Notes: generated by a model not told the origin, from the letters alone. Shown: positions 27,759 to 37,666, counted from the stretch's first letter. The stretch: DNA of 64,000 bases from [Mycobacterium] stephanolepidis (GCF_002356335.1 NZ_AP018165.1:4092001-4156000), one strand, 5' to 3'. Numbers and translations are program-made.

Positions 27759-29328
27759 GTTCGATCTCCTTCACCGGGCTGTTAATCCGCCTGAATTCGT
27801 AAGCGCCTGAAGGGAATTGGACACTGCGCCGGTAGGACTGCAGGACCGTCCACGGACGCACGTAGGGGGTATCCCCCTGCGAGTTGATGAAATAGCTGTT
27901 AGATCCGGCGCAGTTCACCGTGAAGTACCGATTCAAGTTGGCGCCACCGCGGGCGATGCTCGCCTGGAAGTCGTCCAGCGCCTCCTGGGTGACTTCGACC
28001 CAGCTGGCTCGTTTGGCGCGAGCGAGTTGGATGACGGCCCCGATGTGGCGCATCGAGTTCTCCAGGATGTAGTGGAAGCTGGTGCCGGCCCAGGAGTACG
28101 GACCGACCAGCATGAACCGGTTCGGAAGACCCGGCACCGATGTGCTTTGGTATGCCTGCAGCCCGTTGTCACGGTAGAACTCGGCGAGGTCAAACCCCTT
28201 GGCGCCCGATACGGTTCCCACCCGGTAGGTTTCGGGATCGGAGAACATCTCGTATCCGGTGGCCAGCACCAGAATGTCAACGGGGCGTTCGACACCCGCC
28301 TTGTCGACGATGCCCGTCGGGGTGATCCGGTCGATACCGTTCGATACCAATGTCACGTTCGGCCGGTTGAAGGTCGGTAGGTAGTCCGCCCCCAGCGTGC
28401 CGCTGGTGCACCCCGCCCCGAACCGCGGCCGCAGCTGCTCACGCACCTCGGGATCATTCACCTTGTGCCGGAGCCAGCCGCGATACGCCCAGAGCGCCAC
28501 CCTGTCGAAGACCGCTGCGCCCACCCGGAACAACGGCTTGGGAGTGTAGATCAGAACCCGTAAGCCAAGTTCTATGCCCGCCAACGCAATCCCGTTGACT
28601 GTGTTGGCGAAACGGCGCCCCGCCAACAGCCGCTGCAGTGGGCGCGGCATCCGGAAATCTGGTTTCGGGAAGTACCACTGCGGCGTCCGCTGGTACACAT
28701 CGAGGTGCTCGACCTCGCCGGCAATGGCCGGTGCTATCTGCACGGTGGAACTTCCCACGCCCACAATTCCGACCCGCTTGCCGCGCATGTCCACTTCGTG
28801 TTGCCATCGGGACGGCACCTGGATCGGACCGGCGAAGGTGTCCAGCCCCGGGATATCCGGGGCCGTTCGCGGGTTGATGTAGGCACCTATCGCGCTGATC
28901 AGGAACCGCGACGAGATGACCTCACCGTCGGCGGTATGCACCTGCCAAAGGTGGTTCTCTTCGTCGAATACCTCTTGCTCGACACACGTACCGAACCTCG
29001 CGTGGGCGCGCAGTCCGTGCTCGGCGACCAAATCCAATGCGTACTGCTGTATTTCGGCTCCGGTGGCGAAGAATCGTTGCCAGTCCCCCTTCGGCGCGAA
29101 GGTGAACTGGTAGGCGACAGTCGGAATGTCGGCACCCACCCCGGGGTAGGTGTTGCGCAACCACGTGCCACCGAAGTCCTCGTCCCGATCGATGATGACG
29201 AAGTCTTCGATACCCATCTCGAGTAGCTTGATGGCCGCACAGATGCCACCGAGCCCGGCACCGATGATGGCGACTTCGTAGTCGGGTTCGTCATGCGGAC
29301 CCATGGCTGGATCCATGGTTCGTTTCAC
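27748..29328 (-). CDS. flavin-containing monooxygenase, Baeyer-Villiger type (BVMO 1)
   Basis: A 526-residue class B flavoprotein. The FAD motif GAGLGG is at residues 23-28, GGTWLRNTYPG follows, and the NADPH motif is VGVGSSTVQIAP. The BVMO fingerprint region is FAGPIQVPSRW (165-175), with Val171 where the canonical FxGxxxHxxxW has histidine. ATG 29328 is used; ATG at codon 5 is possible. It is first gene of a BVMO-SRPBCC operon whose promoter carries the 19-bp motif at 29396. The substrate is unknown; ketones or aldehydes from lipids are likely. Confidence 0.88.
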   Translation of the reverse strand: MKRTMDPAMGPHDEPDYEVAIIGAGLGGICAAIKLLEMGIEDFVIIDRDEDFGGTWLRNTYPGVGADIPTVAYQFTFAPKGDWQRFFATGAEIQQYALDLVAEHGLRAHARFGTCVEQEVFDEENHLWQVHTADGEVISSRFLISAIGAYINPRTAPDIPGLDTFAGPIQVPSRWQHEVDMRGKRVGIVGVGSSTVQIAPAIAGEVEHLDVYQRTPQWYFPKPDFRMPRPLQRLLAGRRFANTVNGIALAGIELGLRVLIYTPKPLFRVGAAVFDRVALWAYRGWLRHKVNDPEVREQLRPRFGAGCTSGTLGADYLPTFNRPNVTLVSNGIDRITPTGIVDKAGVERPVDILVLATGYEMFSDPETYRVGTVSGAKGFDLAEFYRDNGLQAYQSTSVPGLPNRFMLVGPYSWAGTSFHYILENSMRHIGAVIQLARAKRASWVEVTQEALDDFQASIARGGANLNRYFTVNCAGSNSYFINSQGDTPYVRPWTVLQSYRRSVQFPSGAYEFRRINSPVKEIEHAV

Positions 29329-29395
29329 GGCACGTTCCTTCCATTACTTGCGGCATACACACGGCTCATCCCCACCCGCCCGGCTCGCTTATTTA

Positions 29396-29414
29396 ATAGA
29401 CTGACATGCCATTC
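29396..29414 (-). promoter_or_regulatory. shared 19-bp promoter motif, copy A
   Basis: ATAGACTGACATGCCATTC on the plus strand, identical at all 19 positions to the copy at 56997-57015. Read toward the BVMO 1 gene, it ends at an AT-rich -10-like element (TATTAA) with no good -35 box. That fits an operator or activator site. The gap also drives the divergent methyltransferase gene. Confidence 0.65.
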
Positions 29415-29545
29415 GCTAAATAACAAGTCCCACCCGGCGCATGGTGCTGCACAAACTCGCACATCACAGGCCTATGCGTGACCAGAAGTATCCAGTACTA
29501 TCCGTTTCACTAATTTTGAATCAACCGATGTGCACTGGAGGGACC

Positions 29546-30322
29546 GTGGGCAACCAGCCAGATCTGACGCTCGCCGAGATGTTCGTGGATCCCACCCGGA
29601 TCACACACTCACCCACCCGCGAGCACGGCTATCTCGACGTCCTCGGCCCCGAAGACGATGAGCCGGTGTCCCTGGCCAACCGGTTCATGCAGAGCCGGCT
29701 GCTGGCGGCGATCTACGAGCGTGCTTGGCGTCCGATGTTCACCCGTGGGTTCAGTTATGGCGGCAAGAGCACCCTCAAGGCCCACACCGCATTGATGGGC
29801 GAGATCGCCGGCCGCGGCGATTTGAAGATCCTCGATGTCGCATGCGGTCCCGGCCTGTACACCCGCGAACTCGCCGCACAGCTCGGGGACGACGGTGCGT
29901 GCATCGGCCTGGACCTGTCGGGCCCCATGCTGCGGCGGGCAGTGCGCGACAACTCGGCCGAACACATCGACTACATCCGCGGGAGTGCGCACGCACTTCC
30001 CTTCGCCGACGCGACATTTGACACCGTGGTGTGCCTCGCAGCGCTCTATCTCATCCCGGATCCCGAACAGGCAGTGCGAGAGCTGTGCCGGGTCGCCGGA
30101 CCGAGCGGCCAGATCGTGATCTTCACATCCCTGCGCACCCCGGCGGCATCGCTACCGGGTGTCACCGGAGCCATGCGCATCGGCGGCTTCCGCGCGTTCG
30201 GTCGCCAAGAAGTCACCGGGTGGCTACGTGCTCAGGGGTGGACCGATATCGACCAAACACTCACCGGCCAGGGGCAATTCATCCGTGCCCGCCGTGAGGT
30301 CGCTCTCCGTATCGCGACCTGA
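29546..30322 (+). CDS. class I SAM-dependent methyltransferase
   Basis: A 258-residue Methyltransf_11 type enzyme. The SAM motif is ILDVACGPGLYTRELA, motif II is GLDLSGPMLRRA, and the later blocks are GSAHALPFADATFDTVVCLAALYLIPDPEQAV. GTG 29546 follows GGAGGG closely; ATG 29528 in the same frame is an alternative. It is divergent from BVMO 1 and its end faces the EphD-like gene. The acceptor substrate is not predictable. Confidence 0.85.
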   Translation: MGNQPDLTLAEMFVDPTRITHSPTREHGYLDVLGPEDDEPVSLANRFMQSRLLAAIYERAWRPMFTRGFSYGGKSTLKAHTALMGEIAGRGDLKILDVACGPGLYTRELAAQLGDDGACIGLDLSGPMLRRAVRDNSAEHIDYIRGSAHALPFADATFDTVVCLAALYLIPDPEQAVRELCRVAGPSGQIVIFTSLRTPAASLPGVTGAMRIGGFRAFGRQEVTGWLRAQGWTDIDQTLTGQGQFIRARREVALRIAT

Positions 30323-30336
30323 CGGCGGGCCGCCAC

Positions 30337-32160
30337 CTACTTCTTGTTGGGCACCAGTTTGATGAGGTCGGTCATACCCGCCTTGGATGCAAAGTAGCGG
30401 GTTAGGCCCGGCGCCAACCGGTTGTTGAGATATTGCAGCCTGGCCTCGGGTGTCACGGGCACAACCTGCTTGTTCTTACGTACCGCATTCACGATCTGGC
30501 GCGCCACCTTGTCGGGGCCGTAGCGACGCATCGCGTACGCCTTATCGCCGGCCTGCTGCATACGCGCCTCTTCCTCGGCATCTACACCTGAAATCTTGGT
30601 GTTGGCAACAATATTGGTGTGCACCACGCCGGGGCAGATCGTGGTGACACCGATATTGTCCGCGGCGAGGTCGGCGCGCAGGCAGTCGGAGAACATGAAC
30701 ACGGCGGACTTACTCGTCGAGTACGCGGTGAAGGCCTTCTGCGGGCTGTAGGCAGCCATGCTGGAAAGATTGACGATGTGCCCGCCCAGTCCGCGTTCGG
30801 CCATCTTCGCGCCAAACGCTCGGCTGCCGTTCACCACTCCGAACAAGTTGATCTCGATAACACGGCGGAACTCCTCCGAGGGTGTGTCCAGGAAACCGCC
30901 CGCGGCACCGACTCCGGCGTTGTTCACCAGGATGTCGGGCACGCCGTGCCGCTTGACCACCTCCTCCGCGTGCGCGTTGACGGCGTCCTCGTCCGCGACG
31001 TTGAGCCGGTAGGCATGCGCCACACCGCCGCCCTCTTCGATGAGTGTGACGGTCTCGTTGGCACCGTCGAGGTTCACATCCGAGAGCACCACCTCAGCGC
31101 CCTGCCGGGCGAATTCGAGGGCGGTCTCCCTGCCGATACCACTGCCCCCTCCGGTGATGACCACCAGCTGGTCTTCGAACGGCTTGCGGCTCTTACCCAT
31201 TTCTGCCCTCCGTAGTGCGCGGTCGGGCTCCTTGCCCGATACCGCGTCGATGAGTTCGACAGCCGCCGCGGCGAGCACATTCGGGTGCGAGAACGGCAGC
31301 CAATGGCCACCGTCGACCACTCGCCGCCACGTCCGCTGATTCCACTTGAGCTCGTCGTCGTAGTTCGACTGGCGCACCGCGGGATCACGGGTGCCGACAA
31401 TCACCTGGACGGGCACACCGGTGTGCCGGTCCTGCGGGTGCAGCATCGCCGGTAGTGCATTGGCCCGGTAGACACGCAACGTCCTGGTGATATCACTCAT
31501 GAACGTCGGCCCGAGGTGAATTTGCTCTGCAGGTGCACCTTCGGCGACGGACAGTCCAGCACGCCAACGGTTTTCGTTCATAGTGAGCTTGAGCAGAACA
31601 TTGGGAATGACGGGGGTCATGGACCCGAACATGTACAGCAACGAGCCAATCTGCCCGAGGGCAAGCGCCACATTCTTCGGAGTGGGGCTGCTCAGTCGCG
31701 AGCGCACCCACCGGCTCATGTGATGTGCAGAGGGTCCGGACACGGAGGTGAACGAGGAGAACCGATGTTCCAGGTCGGGATTGCAGATGGCTTCCCACAT
31801 AGCGACACTGCCCCAGTCGTGGCCCAGGACATGCACGGGCTTGTCGGGGCTCACCGCATCCGCGACCGCAACGTAGTCGCCGGCCATCGCGGCGAGCCTG
31901 AAGTCACGGAAGCTCTTGGGGTTGGTGCTCTTTCCCGCGCCGCGATTGTCAATGGCAACCACACGGAAGTGGTCCCTGAGCAGCGGCACGACGCCGTCCC
32001 AGAGATGATGCGAATCGGGCCATCCGTGCACCAGCAGCAGGGTCTCCCCATCGGGGTTGCCCTGAATGAAGTACGCGACGTCGATATCCCCGTTGCGCAC
32101 CACATGCTCGGTGACGACGTCGTTCGTCATTCCGTCCGCGCGCTCAGTCGTAAGTGTCAT
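30337..32160 (-). CDS. alpha/beta-hydrolase - short-chain dehydrogenase fusion (EphD-like)
   Basis: A 607-residue two-domain enzyme. Residues about 20-305 form an epoxide-hydrolase-type alpha/beta hydrolase (HGWPDSHHLWDGVVP, nucleophile LGHDWGSVAMWE with Asp, GGHWLPFSHPN with the His). Residues about 325-600 form an SDR (VVITGGGSGIGRETA, NNAGVGAAG, YSTSKSAVFMFS). This architecture is that of M. tuberculosis EphD. It is last in the operon running from 38521, 15 bp after the reductase; GGAG precedes ATG 32160. It likely opens epoxides or cleaves esters and oxidises the resulting alcohol. Confidence 0.88.
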   Translation of the reverse strand: MTLTTERADGMTNDVVTEHVVRNGDIDVAYFIQGNPDGETLLLVHGWPDSHHLWDGVVPLLRDHFRVVAIDNRGAGKSTNPKSFRDFRLAAMAGDYVAVADAVSPDKPVHVLGHDWGSVAMWEAICNPDLEHRFSSFTSVSGPSAHHMSRWVRSRLSSPTPKNVALALGQIGSLLYMFGSMTPVIPNVLLKLTMNENRWRAGLSVAEGAPAEQIHLGPTFMSDITRTLRVYRANALPAMLHPQDRHTGVPVQVIVGTRDPAVRQSNYDDELKWNQRTWRRVVDGGHWLPFSHPNVLAAAAVELIDAVSGKEPDRALRRAEMGKSRKPFEDQLVVITGGGSGIGRETALEFARQGAEVVLSDVNLDGANETVTLIEEGGGVAHAYRLNVADEDAVNAHAEEVVKRHGVPDILVNNAGVGAAGGFLDTPSEEFRRVIEINLFGVVNGSRAFGAKMAERGLGGHIVNLSSMAAYSPQKAFTAYSTSKSAVFMFSDCLRADLAADNIGVTTICPGVVHTNIVANTKISGVDAEEEARMQQAGDKAYAMRRYGPDKVARQIVNAVRKNKQVVPVTPEARLQYLNNRLAPGLTRYFASKAGMTDLIKLVPNKK

Positions 32161-32175
32161 CCCATATCTCCGTTC

Positions 32176-33303
32176 TTAGACGTCCAGTACCAGTCGCCCG
32201 CCGTCGGCACGAGACACACACAGGAGCATCTGGCCTTCGGCGCGCTGAGTTTCGGTCAAGAGGGTGTCGCGGTGATCGGGGTTGCCCGCGAGTACCTTGA
32301 CCTTGCAGGTTCCGCAGAAGCCCTGTCTGCAGGAGTACGGCGTGCCGGGCCGGGCCGCGAGAACCGCATCTAATGCACTGTTCTGCGGCCCGACGTCCAG
32401 CACCGGGCCGCCACCGCCCAGCTGTACCTGGAATGGCACCCCATTCTCGATCGGCGGTGCCGAGAATCGCTCGAAATGCAGCTCAGCGCCGGGATACTCG
32501 GCGACCGCATCGCGAATCACCTTCAGCATGGGCCCGGGACCGCAGCAATACACCGCCAGATCGGGGTGCAATGGCGGCAGCAGATCGGCCGCCGTCGGCA
32601 CCCCATCCTCGTCGTCGGTACGGATGGTGATCCGCTCGCCGTATCGGGCCAGCTCATCTCGAAAGGGTATGGATTCCTCACTGCGTCCGGCGTAGGTCAT
32701 GGTCCACGGCAGTCCACGCTCTGTGGCGATCGCCAGCATGGGCAGAATCGGTGTGATGCCGATGCCCCCGGCCACGAAATGGAACTGGCGGACCCCGGCG
32801 TTCAGGTGACCGGTAGTGGCCAGCGGGAAGGCGTTTCGCGGCCCCGTGACGCCGAGCACGTCCCCGATGCGCACCGCGTCGTGCAGCTCGATCGATCCCC
32901 CCTTGCCTTCGGGTATGCGTCGGACCGCAATCCGGTATCGGTGCCGGTCGCGCGGGTCACCGCATAACGAGTACTGACGCACAGCCCCCGACGGCAAGGT
33001 GACGTCCAGATGTGCGCCCGGGCGCCACCTCGGCAGCTCGCCTCCACCCACAGCGGCTAGCGTAAAAGCAACCACGTCTTGGTCAGCAGCGACCACCGAG
33101 CGTTCCCGGACAACCAGATTCAGCGAGCGGTTCACCCATGTGGGTTGACGCACCGGGCCCAGCAGAGGACTCAGCCGCAGCACAGCGGGCAGCGTCCTGC
33201 CCAGTGCGGCGACGGCGGGCGGCCCCACGACGTCAAGGACCTTCATGCCCCAGCCCAGAGGGTGGCGTCCCGTCGGGGCCGCCACCGGGAGCGCCCGCGT
33301 CAT
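32176..33303 (-). CDS. flavin/[2Fe-2S] oxidoreductase (ferredoxin-NADPH reductase type electron-transfer protein)
   Basis: A 375-residue protein. The flavin motif is RQYSLCG, GGIGITPILPML marks the nicotinamide site with YCCGPGPML later, and a C-terminal plant-type [2Fe-2S] domain has CRQGFCGTCKVKVL and a distal LLCVS cysteine. It passes electrons from NAD(P)H to an oxygenase. ATG 33303 overlaps the stop of the PF10118 gene by 4 bp, so its natural partner is probably that diiron-like protein. The frame is open upstream, but that part is a shadow of the neighbour. Confidence 0.9.
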   Translation of the reverse strand: MTRALPVAAPTGRHPLGWGMKVLDVVGPPAVAALGRTLPAVLRLSPLLGPVRQPTWVNRSLNLVVRERSVVAADQDVVAFTLAAVGGGELPRWRPGAHLDVTLPSGAVRQYSLCGDPRDRHRYRIAVRRIPEGKGGSIELHDAVRIGDVLGVTGPRNAFPLATTGHLNAGVRQFHFVAGGIGITPILPMLAIATERGLPWTMTYAGRSEESIPFRDELARYGERITIRTDDEDGVPTAADLLPPLHPDLAVYCCGPGPMLKVIRDAVAEYPGAELHFERFSAPPIENGVPFQVQLGGGGPVLDVGPQNSALDAVLAARPGTPYSCRQGFCGTCKVKVLAGNPDHRDTLLTETQRAEGQMLLCVSRADGGRLVLDV

Positions 33304-34184
33304 GCCGCGGCCGCGGCTTTGGCCGCCGGAGACTTGGCAAGATACGCAACCGCCTGCGCCGTGTCCCCGATCGATTCCGGAGTGAATCCGGGCCGCAGAA
33401 AGCTGCGGAAACCCTCCCCCAGGACACTCCATTTCAGCGTGGCGCCGCGCTTCATCGCCCTGTTGGTCTCGCGTAGCCAGCGGGCCAGGCTCACCTTCGG
33501 CAGGTCCGGATCGGCACGGGCGAGCAGCCAGCTGAGCAAGATGAGACCCACGGGGATTGTCGCGCAGGAGCCGATGAAGTACGCCAGCATCCGGGGACGC
33601 CCGACCCCGAGGTGCCGAGCAAGATCCCAGGCCACACTGCGGTGTTCGACTTCCTCGGCGCCGTGCCAGCGGAACATGTCGGTTATTACCGGGTCCGCAC
33701 CGTAACTCTCGAAGTCGAAGTTGAGCAGCCAATCTCCCGCGGTGGCGGTCAGGTGTTCGATGCCCGCAATGATGGCGATGCCTTCCACCATCACGCGATA
33801 ACGCACCTTCGACGGGAGCCGATCCAACTGCAGTGTGAAGGTGTCGAGCACACGGTCGGTCAGATCGTGCAGCGGCTGTGCATCGATACCGTGCTGACCG
33901 AAGTACTGCAGCAGCGCTTTGTCGTGTGTGTCGGAGTGCAGCTGCTCCTGACCGATAAAGCCGATGACCTCTTCACGCAGCTTCTCATCTTTGATATGCG
34001 GCAGCGCCCGGCCGAACACCTCGACAAAGAACAGCTCGCCGGCAGGCAACATGAAGTTGAGTGCCGACAGCGCGTGTGAGGCCACCGGCTCATCCGGGAT
34101 CCATTGCAGCGGGGAGTTCGAGAAGTCGAATGTGACGTTGCGGGCATGCAGCGCCACGTCGCCGATGTCTGATGTGTCGTTCAT
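33300..34184 (-). CDS. PF10118 'metal-dependent hydrolase' with diiron ligand pattern, copy a
   Basis: A 294-residue helical protein. PF10118 is labelled predicted metal-dependent hydrolase, but the spacing of acidic and His residues is that of a four-helix diiron protein: E50, E80xxH83 (QEQLH), E143-H144, E178xxH181 (EEVEH). The second copy at 37667 keeps all of them. It is followed with a 4-bp overlap by a [2Fe-2S] flavin reductase. I infer a diiron hydroxylase or desaturase. ATG 34184 has a good RBS, CGGAGGT, and the upstream SDR ends 4 bp before. Confidence 0.8.
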   Translation of the reverse strand: MNDTSDIGDVALHARNVTFDFSNSPLQWIPDEPVASHALSALNFMLPAGELFFVEVFGRALPHIKDEKLREEVIGFIGQEQLHSDTHDKALLQYFGQHGIDAQPLHDLTDRVLDTFTLQLDRLPSKVRYRVMVEGIAIIAGIEHLTATAGDWLLNFDFESYGADPVITDMFRWHGAEEVEHRSVAWDLARHLGVGRPRMLAYFIGSCATIPVGLILLSWLLARADPDLPKVSLARWLRETNRAMKRGATLKWSVLGEGFRSFLRPGFTPESIGDTAQAVAYLAKSPAAKAAAAA

Positions 34185-34188
34185 CTGT

Positions 34189-35139
34189 CTACCTCCGTGC
34201 TGCCGTGGGCTTTCGAGCCTCCTCGACGCCACCTTGGCGCGGAAGCAGATTCAGATCATCCAGCTTGCCGAGCGCCCAGGCTCCCCATCGCTCGGCTCGC
34301 TCGATCGAGAACGCCTGGGTGGTACGACGGTTGATTCCCGGTGCGACTCGGCCTAGGACATACCCGAGCCATGCCTCGGTGCGCACCGGCACCACCGCCA
34401 GGTCGTACTTCACCGCGCGCATGACGGCGCGCGCCACCAGGTCGGGGCTCATCGGGGAAAACGGCAGGCCGGCCGCGAACTCCTGCACCCGGAGCATGAT
34501 TTCCTTACCCCGCTCGACCATGGCTTGGTCCACACCCACAGTTATCCCGTTGATTCCGATATTGGTGTTGATGAATCCTGGGCAAATTGCGCTGACACCA
34601 ACACCTTTCGGTCCGAGTTCCAAACGCAGGCATTCGGTGAGCATCTTTACCCCGGCCTTGGACACCGAGTACGGCGCCATCACCGGCGTCGGCGTGAAGG
34701 CCGCTGCCGAGGCGATGTTGACAATATGCCCGCTGCCGCGTTCGACCATCTGCTCGCCGAAAACCCGGCACCCGTACACCACTCCCATGAGGTTCACCGA
34801 TAGCAACCGGTCCCAATCGGCCGGGCTGAGTTTCAGAAATGCCCCGCCCAAGGCGATTCCCGCGTTGTTCACCAGCACGTCGGCCACCCCGTGATCGGCG
34901 AGTACGTCCCGCGCGAAGGTTTCCCACCGGTCGAGATCGGTAACGTCCAACTGCACCGCCGACGCCGTGTTGCCGTCGGCGCGGATCATGGCCGTGGTGG
35001 CTTGAGCAGAGTCAAGATTCATATCGGAAACGACTACGTGAGCACCATTTTTGGCGAATCGGATGGCGGTGGCCCGGCCGATGCCGCTGCCGGCGCCGGT
35101 CACCACCACCAGCTGTGGCTCGAGTTTGTTGAGTTTCAC
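34189..35139 (-). CDS. short-chain dehydrogenase/reductase, tandem copy 1
   Basis: A 316-residue classical SDR with TGAGSGIG near residue 15, NNAG, a catalytic Ser and YSVSKAGVK. A C-terminal extension past the Rossmann fold (LGYVLGRVAPGINRRTTQAF) is shared with the next gene. It is very similar to the SDR at 35149, 9 bp away, so it arose by tandem duplication. It likely oxidises an alcohol to the ketone used by the operon's BVMO. Confidence 0.88.
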   Translation of the reverse strand: MKLNKLEPQLVVVTGAGSGIGRATAIRFAKNGAHVVVSDMNLDSAQATTAMIRADGNTASAVQLDVTDLDRWETFARDVLADHGVADVLVNNAGIALGGAFLKLSPADWDRLLSVNLMGVVYGCRVFGEQMVERGSGHIVNIASAAAFTPTPVMAPYSVSKAGVKMLTECLRLELGPKGVGVSAICPGFINTNIGINGITVGVDQAMVERGKEIMLRVQEFAAGLPFSPMSPDLVARAVMRAVKYDLAVVPVRTEAWLGYVLGRVAPGINRRTTQAFSIERAERWGAWALGKLDDLNLLPRQGGVEEARKPTAARR

Positions 35140-35148
35140 CTTGGCCTC

Positions 35149-36069
35149 CTACCGCACGCTCTCGACAAGAACCGGAGCCTGACGCTCAGTGTGTTTGGCC
35201 GCCGCACGCTCACCCAGACGCTCGAATCTGTCGATACCGAACGGTGCCATCAGTCGCCTGTTCACGGCCGGGAACGCCCGCGACAGGAAGTACCCCAACC
35301 ACGATTCGAGCTTTACCGGAACCACCACGAGGTCCAGGCGGACCGCACGAGTGACTGCCCGCGCGACCAGGTTGGGGCTCATCGGCGTCCACGGCAGCTT
35401 CTCGGTGACATCGCGCATTCTCTGCATGCTGCGCCGGCTTGCATCGACGATTTCCTGGTCGACGCCCACCATGGTGCCGTGCACACCGATATTGGTGTTG
35501 ATGAATCCGGGACACACCGCACTCACGCCAACACCCTTGGGGCCCAATTCAAGCCGCAGGCATTCGGTCAGCATCTTCACCCCGGCCTTGGACACCGAAT
35601 ACGGTGCCATCACCGCAGTCGGTGTGTACGACGCCGCCGAGGCAATGTTGACGATGTGGCCTCCACCGCGCGCGACCATCTGCTCACCGAAAACCCGGCA
35701 CCCGTGCACCACACCCATCAGATTCACGGACAGCTGTTTGTCCCAGTCCGCGGCGCTCAGCTTCAGGAACGGGCCGCTGACCACAATTCCGGCGTTGTTC
35801 ACCAACACGTCCGCCACGCCGTGCTCGATCGACACATAGCGCGCTACATCCTCCCAATGGGCGGGGTCGGTGACATCGAGCTGCACAGCCGATGCGTTGC
35901 GCCCCTCCTCATGGATCAGATCCACTGTCTCATTGGCGGTGTCCAGATCCAGGTCGGTAACCACCACGTAAGCACCGCGTTTGGCGAATCGGATCGCGGT
36001 CGCTCGCCCAATGCCGCTCCCCGCTCCGGTCACCACCACCAACCGGGGTTCCAGCGGATTGTTTCTCAT
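35149..36069 (-). CDS. short-chain dehydrogenase/reductase, tandem copy 2
   Basis: A 306-residue classical SDR: TGAGSGIGRATAIRFAKRGAYVVV, NNAGIVVSG, VNIASAAS and YSVSKAGVKMLTECLRLELGPKGVGVSA, the last block being almost identical in copy 1. Divergence is greatest in the substrate-binding region and the C-terminus, suggesting different substrates or stereochemistry. The start overlaps the BVMO 2 stop by 4 bp. Confidence 0.88.
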   Translation of the reverse strand: MRNNPLEPRLVVVTGAGSGIGRATAIRFAKRGAYVVVTDLDLDTANETVDLIHEEGRNASAVQLDVTDPAHWEDVARYVSIEHGVADVLVNNAGIVVSGPFLKLSAADWDKQLSVNLMGVVHGCRVFGEQMVARGGGHIVNIASAASYTPTAVMAPYSVSKAGVKMLTECLRLELGPKGVGVSAVCPGFINTNIGVHGTMVGVDQEIVDASRRSMQRMRDVTEKLPWTPMSPNLVARAVTRAVRLDLVVVPVKLESWLGYFLSRAFPAVNRRLMAPFGIDRFERLGERAAAKHTERQAPVLVESVR

Positions 36070-37637
36070 GCACTCTCGCCGACTGTCGATGCCACGATCT
36101 CGGGAACTACAGAACCCGTTGAATAGCGATACACGTCGAGGTTGTAATGCTGGTTCTGCCAGTACATCTCGCCGTGCGTCGTAGGCCGGAACGGCGAGTC
36201 GCCATTCTGATCCAGGTAGTACGTATTAGAACCGGCACACACATCGGTGAACAGGAAATTCTTCTCCTGCCGCTTCAGGCACTTCTCGAAGTATTCGTCG
36301 TGGGCCTCCTGCCGGATCTCACAGACGGTGGCCCCACGACGCTTGGTCTCGGCGATGGCCCGCGCCAAGTGTGCCGATGTCGCCTCGATCATCCACAGGT
36401 AGGAGCCCAGAACAAATCCATACGGCCCGGTGATGGAGAACATATTGGGGTACCCGGGTACCGAAACCCCTTGGTAGGACTGGAAACGGTGCTTGTCCCA
36501 GAAGTCGCCGAGATTTCGCCCGCCGCGCCCGAGGACGGGGAACGGCGGCACCGAACCCTTGTCCCACAGCTTGAATCCCGTCGCACAGATCAGCACGTCG
36601 ACGTCGTGTTCAACACCGTCCACCGTACGCACTCCGGCGGGTGTCACGCATTCGATCGATTCGGTGATCAAACTGACGTCACTTCGGTTGAACGTCTTGA
36701 GGTACTCATTGGACATCGACGGACGCTTGCAGCCCAACCCGTATTGGGGAATCAATTTCTCCCTGATGACAGGATCATTGACCTGCTCGCGCATCCACCG
36801 GCGCATCGGCGCCTCGCCGGCACGGCGAACTGCGTTGATCAGCCACGCCGGGCCTGCCACCTGACCGCTCATCGCGAGTTCGATGCCGACCGTCGCAACC
36901 GATCGGATGGCAGAGCGAATGCGCCTATTTCCCAGCACCATCCGCCCTAACGATCCGATTTCGAGATCGAACTTCGGCCCCACCCAGATTGGCGTGCGCT
37001 GGAATACCGTGAGATGGCTGGTGTCGTCGACGATGGCCGGAACCAACTGCAAGGAGGTCGCCCCGGTTCCAATCACCGCGACGCGTTTACCCTCAAGCGC
37101 CACATCGTGATCCCACAGGGCGGTATGCAGGAGCGTCCCGGCGAAGTCGTCGACTCCCGGAATATCGGGCATCTTCGGACGTTCCAAGCCGCCGACCGCC
37201 ATCACGCAGTATCTGGCGGTAATCTCCTTGCCACCATCGGTAGTCAATCGCCACAGGCTGTTTCGCTCGTCAAACTCCGCACGGATGATGCTGGTCCCTA
37301 ATCGCAGCTTCTCGCGCAGCCCGTACTTGTCCACCATGAAATCGGCGTAATGCTGCAACTCGTCCCCCGGCGCGAACAGACGCGACCAATCGCCACGTTG
37401 TTCATAGGAGAAGCTGTACACCACCGACGGGATGTCAACCGCGACAACTGGATAGGTGTTCGCATGCCAGGTGCCACCCACCTGGTCCCATTTATCGATG
37501 ATGACAAAATCGTGGATACCTTTGCGTTGCAACGCAATACCGGTCCCGATTCCACCGAATCCAGCGCCGATCACCGCTACCTCGTGATCTGGCTGTGCCA
37601 GTTCAGCCGTCGTTGAATGCCGTGCGGCAGTGCTCAC
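36066..37637 (-). CDS. Baeyer-Villiger monooxygenase (BVMO 2)
   Basis: A 523-residue flavoprotein with two Rossmann motifs (GAGFGG at 24-29; GTGATS near 190) and the only intact BVMO fingerprint in the window, FAGTLLHTALWD (F165, G167, H171, W175). It should insert oxygen next to a carbonyl using FAD and NADPH. GTG 37637 is preceded by AAAGGAG at a normal distance; the open frame upstream is not coding-like. It is second gene in the 38521-30337 operon. Confidence 0.9.
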   Translation of the reverse strand: MSTAARHSTTAELAQPDHEVAVIGAGFGGIGTGIALQRKGIHDFVIIDKWDQVGGTWHANTYPVVAVDIPSVVYSFSYEQRGDWSRLFAPGDELQHYADFMVDKYGLREKLRLGTSIIRAEFDERNSLWRLTTDGGKEITARYCVMAVGGLERPKMPDIPGVDDFAGTLLHTALWDHDVALEGKRVAVIGTGATSLQLVPAIVDDTSHLTVFQRTPIWVGPKFDLEIGSLGRMVLGNRRIRSAIRSVATVGIELAMSGQVAGPAWLINAVRRAGEAPMRRWMREQVNDPVIREKLIPQYGLGCKRPSMSNEYLKTFNRSDVSLITESIECVTPAGVRTVDGVEHDVDVLICATGFKLWDKGSVPPFPVLGRGGRNLGDFWDKHRFQSYQGVSVPGYPNMFSITGPYGFVLGSYLWMIEATSAHLARAIAETKRRGATVCEIRQEAHDEYFEKCLKRQEKNFLFTDVCAGSNTYYLDQNGDSPFRPTTHGEMYWQNQHYNLDVYRYSTGSVVPEIVASTVGESA

Positions 37638-37666
37638 CGTTCGCGTCTCCTTTGACGTGTCGCGGG

